A stretch of 5,446 bases of DNA. It comes from Actinomycetes bacterium (GTDB lineage: Bacteria > Actinomycetota > Coriobacteriia > Anaerosomatales > JAJZPX01). Numbering within the stretch: position 1 is the stretch's first letter; the number at the start of each line of letters is the position of its first letter. A program made the translations under genes and the position numbers. The stretch lies in the NCBI GenBank assembly GCA_021811025.1, contig JAJZPX010000153.1:1-5446 (forward strand), in the 5' to 3' direction. Positions 1 to 5,446 of this stretch are shown here, piece after piece. Under the pieces are notes generated by a model. It ran no database searches and was not told where the DNA came from. It saw only the letters and a list, made by a program, of their open reading frames with translations.

Positions 1-81
1 GGCTACAGGGCGCGTCCACTGAGCCCGGCCAGTGCTCTTCGAGGCATCCGAGGGGGTGCCCGTGTGCTTCGTATCGGGAGC

Positions 82-599
82 CTACAGGAACGACGAGACG
101 ACCCGCTCGCGGTCGAAGGCCCGCACGACCCGGCGCATGAGCAGCACGTCGAGCACGCCTAGCACGACCCCGACCACCGCGAAGAGCAGCGGCCCCGCCA
201 GCATCACGCCGCTGACCTGCCCGACGATGAGCAGGATGACCGGCAGCACCACGGCCCCGGCTATCGAGTTCGCCTCCTGGTAGGTCGCCCCTCGCGCCGA
301 GACCCACACGACGCAGCCGGTGACGAACACCGCGACCGCGGGCACCACCAGCAGCATCAGCACCACCAGTTCGGGGTGGGGAAGTAGGCTCGGTCGACCA
401 GCGGGGTGCCGAGGATATCGACCAGCACCGTGTAGACCGCGAAGCACGCCCACGAGAACGCGATCGAGGGGACGACCGCGCCGGCGACCTTGCCGACGAC
501 GAGCTCGGTGTCGGTCATGGGGGTGTAGAGCATGCCCTCGAGCGTGTGGCGCTCCTTCTCGCTGGCGAAGCTGTTCGCCGCGCGTATGGTGGCCATCAT
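82..599 (-). pseudogene. ABC-2-type transporter permease remnant, N-terminally truncated and frameshifted
   Basis: This was an ABC exporter membrane subunit of the ABC-2/NatB-like class. The surviving N-terminal part reads SFASEKERHTLEGMLYTP, the cytoplasmic segment typical of these permeases, followed by hydrophobic stretches (VVPSIAFSWACFAVYTVL, VVLMLLVVPAVAVFVTG, VVLPVILLIVGQVSGVML, LLFAVVGVVLGVLDVLL) and a natural-looking C-terminus ending near 82. Two lesions are visible. The frame from 599 ends at a stop at 357-359 just after PTPNWW, and the protein continues in another frame as VLMLLVVPAV. Restoring one G around 360-364 would join them as PTPNWWVLML. Upstream of 600 the same frame gives non-membrane residues and a stop at 651-653, so the N-terminal membrane domain is missing. 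No ATPase partner lies in the window. Family assignment is good; the exact substrate is unknown. Sequencing error could explain the frameshift but not the truncation. Confidence 0.8.
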
Positions 600-609
600 C
601 CAGGTGCGG

Positions 610-655
610 CAGTCAACGCCGATGTCCGTTCCGGTCGGTCTGGCCGTCAGTCAAC
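610..655. repeat. short direct repeat CAGTCAAC, two copies
   Basis: CAGTCAAC occurs at 610-617 and 648-655, 38 bases start to start. It lies between the broken end of the permease remnant and the orphan gene at 704. A -10-like TATTCT follows at 669-674. The copies could be operator half-sites or a trace of the rearrangement that cut the permease, but an 8-base repeat in 100 bases can occur by chance. Confidence 0.25.
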
Positions 656-703
656 CATGGGTCTGGGGTATTCTCGCGATGAAGCCGCAGGCCGGAGGAG
701 GGA

Positions 704-1168
704 ATGTCCATGGTCGTGGATTTCCAGAATGTGTCTGTCGTCGGTCTGGAGTCTTCTCCCGTAGCAGGAGCGCTCGCTGGTCTGCGCGCAAATGAAGCAC
801 GCTACTTCATGAACAAGTACAAGCACGAGTTCACGGTCGTACCGGCCAGCGAGAGCCAGGACACGCTCGACTACGTGAACCGGGTTCTGAAGGAAGAACG
901 TGACATCGAGATCGGGGCCAAGCCTCTTGAGACGTCACGCTTCCAGGTGGAGAACATCAGATTCGCCTACGTCTTCTACGAGGATGGTCTCGCGATCAAC
1001 GTCATGTACACGGTCGATGATCCTAGGAAGCGGGCTGTCGGCTTCAAGCTCTCCGAGGGGATGGAAGTGCCGGCCGAGCTCGAGGGGAAGTTCAAGTTCG
1101 CCCGGCAGAAGTCCAAGCTCGCTGGAACGATCCGGGGTTCGTTCTTCGTGATCAAGGGAGAGTACTAA
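704..1168 (+). CDS. hypothetical protein, 154 residues, not recognised
   Basis: I do not recognise this family. The product is a soluble-looking protein of 154 residues with no signal peptide or membrane segment. The N-terminal half is mixed and charged, with YFMNKYKHEFTV near residues 34-45 and LDYVNRVLKEERDIEIG near 55-71. The C-terminal half alternates hydrophobic and polar residues (FAYVFYEDGLAINVMYTV), which suggests beta strands, and ends in a Lys/Arg-rich segment and FFVIKGEY. A strong GGAGGAGGG stretch at 694-702 lies 5 bases before the ATG at 704 and about 7 before the in-frame ATG at 710, so either codon may start translation. The gene stands alone, with a terminator downstream at 1254. 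Its base composition is lower in G+C than the flanking genes (about 50% over 781-840), and the permease to its left is broken next to it. Both suggest acquisition by transfer. The open frame and ribosome site are well supported; function is unknown. Confidence 0.75.
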   Translation: MSMVVDFQNVSVVGLESSPVAGALAGLRANEARYFMNKYKHEFTVVPASESQDTLDYVNRVLKEERDIEIGAKPLETSRFQVENIRFAYVFYEDGLAINVMYTVDDPRKRAVGFKLSEGMEVPAELEGKFKFARQKSKLAGTIRGSFFVIKGEY

Positions 1169-1253
1169 GGCAGGCAAGGCCTAAGGCGCGTCACAGGTCG
1201 GCGGAGCGCGCAGCGGTTACACACGCGTCGGCCAAGCCCGACAAGCTGAAAGA

Positions 1254-1288
1254 GAACGGAGCCCGAAAGGGGCACCGTTTCGTTTCTT
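1254..1288 (+). terminator. intrinsic terminator after the orphan gene
   Basis: Arms at 1254-1264 and 1270-1280 pair over 11 positions (GAACGG-A-GCCC with GGGC-A-CCGTTT) with one A/A mismatch and one G-U pair, closed by a GAAAG loop. The T-rich run CGTTTCTT follows at 1281-1288. The hairpin lies 86 bases after the stop codon at 1168 and should isolate the orphan gene from the MFS gene downstream. Confidence 0.65.
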
Positions 1289-1420
1289 GGCCGGGACACC
1301 GACGCGTCCCTCGCCACTTCCATTGTACGTCGCCAGGGCGTTGAGGTGCAGTCTCCCGTTTCGCACGGGCTCCCGGCATACTCGTCCAGACCGAAGCGCT
1401 CTCAAGCGGACAGAGGAATC

Positions 1421-2665
1421 ATGACCACTGGGCCACCACGTGCGACGACGCGCTCCCTGTGGCTCATCTACGTCATCGCGTTCCTGAATCTGGCGGGCGG
1501 AACGATCGTTTTGCCCGTGCTGCCATTCATCGTGCGCAAGCACGTGAATGACCCGGCGGTCGTCGGCGTATGGATCGGAATCCTGGCCTCGTCGTTCTCG
1601 TTCTGCGCGTTTCTCTCGGCGCCGGCCTTCGGCAAGCTCTCGGACCGGGTCGGTCGCAAGCCGGTGCTGTTCGTGAGCCGGCTCGGCTCGGTGGTCGGGT
1701 TCGTGCTGCTGGGCGTCGGCGGCGCGTTGTGGGTACTGCTGCTCGGCCGAGTCATCGATGGCCTCACCGTCGGCAACGCTGGCGCCTACATGAGCTACAT
1801 CGCCGATGTGACCGCTCCCGAGGAGCGCGCGAAGCGCTTCGGCTGATCGGGGCGATCATGAGCGTCGGACTCATGGTCGGGCCGGCGACCGGTGGGCTGC
1901 TCGGCGCGTGGCTCGGCCCGTCGGCGCCGGCTTACTTCGCAGCAGTCGTCACGGCAGTCACCGCGCTGCTCAGCCTCGTGATCCTGCCCGAGAGCCTCGC
2001 GCCTGAGAACCGCGCGGCCACGTTCTCGCTCTCCGACCTCCACCCATTCAAGGTGATTGCCGACGCCTTCAGGCATCCCGATCTGCGCCCGCTCCTGCTG
2101 CTCTTGCTGCTGATCGGAGTTCCGATGGCCGGCACGCAGGCCAACCTCAACGTCTTCGCGATCGACGTCGTGCACTTCGGGTCGACCGAGGTCGGCCTGC
2201 TCGTCTCGGCCCTCGGCGTGATCAACGTCGCCGTCCAGGGTGGACTGCTCCGCATCCTGCTGCCCCGAATCGGTGGACGCCCGAGTGGTGCTCGTCGGTC
2301 TCGTGGGTGAGGGAATCGGCTACGCGGTCCTGGGCGTCGTCGCGGCGATCATTCATGCGCCATGGCTGCTCGCCGTCGGCGTCCTGTTCTGGGCGGCCGC
2401 CGAGGCGGCCGTGGCTCCCTCGATGACCGGGCTGCTGTCGGCGGCCGTCTCTCCCGCCGAGCAGGGCTGGCTGATGGGCGGCCTGACCTCCATGAACTCC
2501 GCCGCCCGGGTCGTCGGCCCGCTCCTGGCTGGCGCGCTGTACTCCGGGCTCGGCGATGCCGCTCCGTACTGGTTCGGCGCGATCGCGATCGTCGCGGTGA
2601 TCCTCCTCGCGCAGCCGCTCCTCCGAGTTCAACCTGTGACCCTGGTCGAAGAGGCTGGCGCGTAG
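1421..2665 (+). pseudogene. MFS drug-efflux transporter (DHA1/TetA-like), two compensating frameshifts
   Basis: Conceptually this is a 12-helix proton-coupled exporter of about 415 residues, a normal DHA1 length. From the ATG at 1421 (AGAGGA just upstream), helix 1 is followed by motif A, GKLSDRVGRKP, at residues 71-81, and the TetA-like segment TAPEERAKRFG ends at a TGA at 1844-1846. The protein continues one frame back as LIGAIMSVGLMVGPATGG, the motif C region, so one C seems missing near 1843. This second frame runs to LLRILLPRIGG and ends at a TGA at 2308-2310. The first frame resumes as RVVLVGLVGEGIGY from 2282 and ends naturally at 2665, implying one extra base near 2272-2282, where GG and CCC runs occur. 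The frame between the two shifts has the same coding quality as the rest, so the damage is recent or is sequencing error. As read, only residues 1-141 would be made. Substrate is unknown; multidrug or tetracycline-type export is the family role. Confidence 0.85.
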
Positions 2666-2733
2666 CGCCCACCGCGGGCCCATGGATGCCTCTGTCACGA
2701 TCGATCCGCCTTTCCGACGTTCGAGCCGGGATC

Positions 2734-2748
2734 GGCGGTTCGCCTTTT
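2734..2748 (+). terminator. weak terminator candidate after the MFS gene
   Basis: GGCG (2734-2737) and CGCC (2741-2744) can form a four-base-pair, all-G/C stem with a GTT loop, followed immediately by TTTT. The stem is short for an efficient intrinsic terminator. The position, about 70 bases past the MFS stop codon, fits. It overlaps the -35 area of the promoter candidate that follows. Confidence 0.3.
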
Positions 2749-2768
2749 CCCTCCGCGCCCTCTACAAT
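2739..2768 (+). promoter_or_regulatory. promoter candidate for the three-gene operon
   Basis: TACAAT at 2763-2768 is a near-consensus -10 hexamer in an otherwise G+C-rich stretch. The -35 region is poor: TTCGCC at 2739-2744 is 18 bases upstream and matches only the leading TT. Actinobacterial housekeeping promoters often have weak -35 elements. It is the only good -10 box I see in this spacer. No operator-like palindrome is evident beside it. Confidence 0.35.
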
Positions 2769-2823
2769 GAAGCGACACAGGGCCGCTCCGCGGCCGATCG
2801 ACCTCCTTCCGGTCGTTCCTCGC

Positions 2824-2973
2824 TCACTCCTCCTGTGGCTTGTCGAACGTCCCCATCTGCCAACGCTCGGCCGCATCGAGGGATGCGCCGCTCAGGACGC
2901 ACACGCGTCGGGCCAGGGTCCCGCCGCCGGTCCGGTCGTCCCTTCGAATGAGGACGGCAGCGACCCGAGGATC
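2824..2973 (-). pseudogene. probable 3' fragment of a lost minus-strand gene
   Basis: On the minus strand, 49 codons ending at a TGA (2824-2826) look like the C-terminus of a real protein: RVAAVLIRRDD near the beginning, RRVCVLSGASLDAAERW in the middle and MGTFDKPQEE at the end. By hand count about 80% of third codon positions are G or C. In the last 24 codons, positions 1, 2 and 3 are about 71, 46 and 83% G+C, the pattern of true coding sequence in high-G+C genomes. There is no plausible start: the frame runs into the ribosome site and start of the nucleotidyltransferase gene at 2985. I do not recognise the protein. It most likely marks a deletion junction where the present operon replaced the 5' part of an older gene. 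Chance coding character over so short a stretch cannot be excluded. Confidence 0.4.
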
Positions 2974-2984
2974 GAGGAGCGGAC

Positions 2985-3788
2985 ATGCGCCATCTCGGCG
3001 ACGCAAGCGAACAACGAGTACGCACCGCCCTGCTGTTGGCCGCGGGAATGGGCAGCCGTCTTGCGCCCCTGACCGATTCGACGGCGAAGTGCCTGATCGG
3101 TCTCAGCGGGATCCCGATCCTGGAGAGGCTCATCCGCACCTTGAACTCGTACGGTTTCACGCGCCTGGTCATCGTCGTTGGGCACGAGGCGGATGCCATA
3201 CAGGACTACCTGGGAGACCATTCAGGCGACATCAGGATCGAGTACCTCGTCAGTCCGCGTTATCGCACGACGAACAACATCTACAGCCTGTGGCTGGCTC
3301 GACGTCTCATCGACGAGCCTTTTCTGCTGATCGAGTGCGATGTCGTGTTCGACGAGTCGTTGCTCGCCGAGATGCTGTTCGCAGACAGGATCGCCGTCTC
3401 CCGGCAGCTGCCCTGGATGAACGGCACGACCGTCACTCTCTGCGCGCACGGCATCAGCGCCTTCTGTCTGGGGGAGATGAGCCGGCTGGATGCCACCCAC
3501 TACAAGACCGTCAACATCTACAGCTTCTCTCGCACGACGTGGAGGGCCATCACTGCACGCCTCGACAGGTACGTGGCTGCTCAGCGGACCGGCGACTACT
3601 ACGAGTCGGTGTTCGCGGAGATGACCGCGGACGGCAGCCTGACACTCGAGCCGGTGCTGTTCGATGCGGACAGCTGGTACGAGATCGACACGGTCGCCGA
3701 TCTGGCCGCCGCCGAGGTGATCTTCCCGAGGTACTCGGCGACTTTGAAACGCCTTGCGAGCCATGAGAGCGCGGAGGCGGCGGGATGA
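2985..3788 (+). CDS. LicC/PntC-like nucleotidyltransferase (probable CTP-dependent cytidylyltransferase)
   Basis: The enzyme probably transfers CMP from CTP to a small phospho- or phosphono-alcohol or amine, giving a CDP-type head-group donor and pyrophosphate in the cytoplasm. The 267 residues form one GT-A-like nucleotidyltransferase domain. LLLAAGMGSRLAPLT at residues 16-30 is the nucleotide-binding loop, with K35 of TAKCL in the usual Pro-Lys position (Pro replaced by Ala). TTNNIYSLWLA at 95-105 and YKTVNIYSFS at 173-182 are typical of the LicC/PntC branch rather than of glucose-1-phosphate enzymes. D119 in LIECDVVF and D235 in WYEID are the expected Mg2+ ligands. The ATG at 2985 follows GAGGAG at 2974-2979 with 5 bases spacing. 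The stop overlaps the next start as ATGA (3785-3788), so the two genes are translationally coupled. The substrate cannot be read from sequence: 2-aminoethylphosphonate, phosphoethanolamine and phosphocholine are the main candidates. Domain call is firm; CTP and substrate are inference. Confidence 0.88.
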   Translation: MRHLGDASEQRVRTALLLAAGMGSRLAPLTDSTAKCLIGLSGIPILERLIRTLNSYGFTRLVIVVGHEADAIQDYLGDHSGDIRIEYLVSPRYRTTNNIYSLWLARRLIDEPFLLIECDVVFDESLLAEMLFADRIAVSRQLPWMNGTTVTLCAHGISAFCLGEMSRLDATHYKTVNIYSFSRTTWRAITARLDRYVAAQRTGDYYESVFAEMTADGSLTLEPVLFDADSWYEIDTVADLAAAEVIFPRYSATLKRLASHESAEAAG

Positions 3789-4912
3789 TCCGGGATCGCG
3801 ACGTCGCAGTAGGACGTGATGATCGCGAGGCGGAGTACGACGCGCTGGAGTCCGAGCACGGGGGCTATTGGCGCTACGGCTTCGTCGACCACGCCTACCT
3901 GTACAACCTGCACTTCCCGCCCGAATCGCTGTTGGAGCACCTCGGTGGGCAGATGCGCGAGCTGGTGCTCAACTATCCGGTAGCACAGGACGTGGTCGCG
4001 GCCCTTGTCGCACGGCTGATCGGGCAGCCTGCGCGCAGGATCGTGGTGGGCAACGGCGCGGCGGAGTTGATCAAGATCATTTGCGGCGACCTGGCTTCAA
4101 AGGTGATCGTCCCGGTGCCGTCGTTCAACGAGTATGCGAATGCCGCCCATCCGGGCGGAGTGGTCGAGTTCGCGCTCGACTGGCCGTCCTTCCGGCTCGA
4201 CGTGGACAGATTCGCGGATGAGGCCATCCGATGCGGGGCGGACTTCGCCGTGGTCGTCACGCCGAACAATCCGACGTCCATGCTCGTGCGTAGAGCCGAC
4301 CTGCTCCGCCTGCTCGGTCGCCTCGAGGGCTACGGGTGCACGCTGATAGTGGACGAGTCCTTCATCGACTTCGCAGAAGCGGGAGCGGGGGAGTCGCTCG
4401 AGAAGGACATCGGGAGCCACGACAACCTGGCTGTCCTCAAGAGCATGAGCAAGGCGTACGGGATCTGCGGGCTTCGGATAGGCTATCTGCTCACGTCGGA
4501 CGAGCTTCTGGTCGGACGTCTGCGCGCCGCCCTGCCCATCTGGAACATCAACGGCTTCGCCGAGGCTTTTCTGCGCCTCGCCCCAGGTTATCGGCAGGAC
4601 TTCGCCGAGAGCTGTGAGTCGGTGCGTGCGGACCGCGATGCCTTCTACGAGGACCTCGAAGCGATCCCCGGACTGACGGTGTATCGCCCAGACGCCAACT
4701 TCGTCCTATGCCGACTGCCTGACGACGCTCCCTCCGGGCCCGAGATCGCCCGGAGACTCTTCGTCGAGGACGGCATCTACATCAAGCACTGCGGCGACAA
4801 GACGATGCCCGAGGCGAGCCGCTTCGTTCGGATCGCAAGTCGCATGCGGGACGAGAACCTGGAGCTGACCAGGGCGTTGACGAGGCTCCTGACGAAGGGG
4901 CGGGACCGATGA
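3785..4912 (+). CDS. PLP-dependent aminotransferase-fold enzyme (class I/II, HisC/CobD-like)
   Basis: This 375-residue fold-type-I PLP enzyme has all main cofactor residues: GNGAAELI at 89-96 for the phosphate-binding region, N162 in TPNNPTS, D190 in VDESF, the Schiff-base lysine K223 in SMSKAYGICGLRIGY with R231, and the carboxylate-binding arginine R349 in FVRIASR. Class I/II relatives are histidinol-phosphate aminotransferase and the threonine-phosphate decarboxylase CobD. The first 45 residues (GGYWRYGFVDHAYLYNL at 26-42) are not typical HisC and contain the usual substrate-facing Asn. GGAGG at 3773-3777 lies 7 bases before the ATG. Between a cytidylyltransferase and a CDP-alcohol transferase, two roles fit. 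It could be a transaminase making 2-aminoethylphosphonate from phosphonoacetaldehyde, as in the aminotransferase domain fused to PntC in Treponema denticola. Alternatively it could be a CobD-like decarboxylase making phosphoethanolamine from phosphoserine. Histidine synthesis is unlikely here, as no his gene is nearby. Fold is certain; reaction is not. Confidence 0.88.
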   Translation: MIRDRDVAVGRDDREAEYDALESEHGGYWRYGFVDHAYLYNLHFPPESLLEHLGGQMRELVLNYPVAQDVVAALVARLIGQPARRIVVGNGAAELIKIICGDLASKVIVPVPSFNEYANAAHPGGVVEFALDWPSFRLDVDRFADEAIRCGADFAVVVTPNNPTSMLVRRADLLRLLGRLEGYGCTLIVDESFIDFAEAGAGESLEKDIGSHDNLAVLKSMSKAYGICGLRIGYLLTSDELLVGRLRAALPIWNINGFAEAFLRLAPGYRQDFAESCESVRADRDAFYEDLEAIPGLTVYRPDANFVLCRLPDDAPSGPEIARRLFVEDGIYIKHCGDKTMPEASRFVRIASRMRDENLELTRALTRLLTKGRDR

Positions 4913-5446
4913 TGGTGGGAGATCGAGACGGTTCCCCAAGGGGCATGTTGTGGTTCGCGCGCGACCTGCCCAACCTGTGTTCGCTCGCCGGGCTGATGTC
5001 GGCCCTCCTCGGTGTCTACTTCGCGATCGTGCACGTGTTCCCGGCGGCGATGATCGCGCTCGTCTGGGCGGTCGTGTTCGACTGGTTCGACGGCCGGATC
5101 GCGCGGGTGCTGAAGGACCGCACAGACGAGCAGCGCGCCTTCGGGGCGCAGCTCGACTCTCTGATCGACGTGGTGAGCTTCAGCGTCGCGCCCGCGGTGC
5201 TGCTGCTGTCCATCGGGGGCTTTCGGCCCTGGTTCGTCCCGGGCGCGTTCGTGGTGCTCGCGACAGGAGTCATCCGGTTGAGCTACTTCAACGTCTTCGG
5301 TCTGGCGAAAGGTTCCGTGTACCGCGGGTTGGCGCTCGACAACAACGTAATCATCCTGGTGTTCCTCTTCGCATTCCAGCGCGTGATGAGCGCCGCGCTC
5401 TTCGTCGCCGTTCTGTACGTCGCCCTGATGGTGCTCGCCGCACTCA
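4909..5446 (+). CDS. CDP-alcohol phosphatidyltransferase family membrane protein (3' end outside window)
   Basis: This integral membrane enzyme would join a phospho-alcohol head group to a lipid through a CDP-activated donor. 179 codons are in the window and no stop is reached. The family signature is complete: D58 and D61-G62, A65-R66, G79, D83 and D87, all Mg2+/CDP-binding positions. Between AR and the second Gly there are 12 residues rather than the usual 8, an insertion with the charged sequence KDRTDEQR. Hydrophobic segments lie near residues 20-41, 43-57, 88-102, 109-123 and 143 to the end. The sequence around NLCSLAGLMSALLG and LDSLIDVVSFSVAPA is PssA-like. The start ATGATG at 4909-4914 overlaps the upstream stop (ATGA, 4909-4912). 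AAGGGG at 4895-4900 is 8 bases before 4909; the second ATG is also possible. The preceding nucleotidyltransferase suggests CDP-head-group plus a lipid acceptor, whereas a PssA-type reaction would use CDP-diacylglycerol. Family certain; direction and substrates inferred. Confidence 0.9.
   Translation, partial: MMVGDRDGSPRGMLWFARDLPNLCSLAGLMSALLGVYFAIVHVFPAAMIALVWAVVFDWFDGRIARVLKDRTDEQRAFGAQLDSLIDVVSFSVAPAVLLLSIGGFRPWFVPGAFVVLATGVIRLSYFNVFGLAKGSVYRGLALDNNVIILVFLFAFQRVMSAALFVAVLYVALMVLAAL

Larger units (their letters stand above)
2666..2984. other. 319-base spacer between the MFS gene and the nucleotidyltransferase operon
   Basis: The spacer holds no intact gene on the plus strand. It contains a small hairpin with a T-run at 2734-2748, a TACAAT hexamer at 2763-2768, a minus-strand stretch with coding character at 2824-2973, and the operon's ribosome site GAGGAG at 2974-2979. 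If transcription starts just after 2768, the operon leader would be about 210 bases long, unusual for an actinobacterial housekeeping operon. I see no known riboswitch motif in it. Confidence 0.5.

Noticed and set aside
1355..1369. Small hairpin CCCGT-TTCGC-ACGGG ahead of the MFS gene
   Set aside because: It is only five base pairs with no T-run or conserved context; such hairpins are frequent at this base composition.
1840..1850. Programmed -1 frameshift in the MFS gene
   Set aside because: The site reads TTC GGC TGA with no X-XXY-YYZ slippery heptamer and no obvious downstream stem, and a second, opposite shift would also be needed. Mutation or sequencing error is simpler.
2222..2876. Long minus-strand open frames over the end of the MFS gene
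   Set aside because: They are Arg/Gly/His-rich mirror frames of well-supported membrane-protein coding sequence and have no ribosome site or recognisable motif.
1220..2911. 12-base exact repeat CACACGCGTCGG at 1220-1231 and 2900-2911, flanking the MFS gene
   Set aside because: A 12-base match somewhere in a 5.4-kb G+C-rich window is expected about once by chance, and no inverted repeats or transposase accompany it.
2840..3766. 308-residue plus-strand open frame, longer than the overlapping nucleotidyltransferase
   Set aside because: Its product is Arg/His/Asp-rich low-complexity sequence with no motif, while the overlapping frame from 2985 has a complete nucleotidyltransferase domain and a ribosome site. 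It is a shadow frame of high-G+C DNA.
2985..3788. Reading the nucleotidyltransferase as a glucose-1-phosphate or mannose-1-phosphate enzyme
   Set aside because: The N-terminal loop is shared, but NNIYSLWLA, KTVNIYSFS and WYEID are features of the LicC/PntC branch, and the neighbours act on CDP-alcohols rather than nucleotide sugars.

Overview
The window is high-G+C DNA with dense coding, Shine-Dalgarno motifs rich in GGAGG and strong G/C preference at third codon positions. This suggests an actinobacterium. The family cannot be fixed from the sequence; Microbacteriaceae-like is only a guess. No rRNA, tRNA, CRISPR array or recognisable insertion sequence is visible.

The left half (about 1-2980) is a decaying or rearranged region. 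It starts with a minus-strand remnant of an ABC-2-type permease (82-599), which has lost its N-terminal part and carries a one-base frameshift. Next is an intact 154-residue orphan gene (704-1168) that is less G+C-rich than its neighbours and is followed by a good intrinsic terminator (1254-1288). Then comes a DHA1/TetA-like drug-efflux MFS gene (1421-2665), readable end to end only if two compensating single-base frameshifts are allowed. A 319-base spacer follows, holding a weak terminator candidate, a TACAAT promoter candidate and what looks like the last 49 codons of a lost minus-strand gene.

The right half (2985-5446) is an apparently intact operon of three genes joined by ATGA start/stop overlaps: a LicC/PntC-type nucleotidyltransferase, a fold-type-I PLP enzyme of the HisC/CobD-like class, and a CDP-alcohol phosphatidyltransferase cut by the window edge. 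Together they suggest a lipid head-group route. The PLP enzyme would make or consume an amino-phosphonate or amino-alcohol phosphate, the nucleotidyltransferase would activate it as a CDP derivative, and the membrane enzyme would transfer the head group to a lipid. The closest known logic is PntC, a CTP:2-aminoethylphosphonate cytidylyltransferase that is fused to an aminotransferase domain in Treponema denticola. Here the two activities are separate genes and a membrane phosphotransferase follows directly. No PEP mutase gene is in view, so phosphonate versus phosphate-ester chemistry is open. This operon is the most interesting part of the window.
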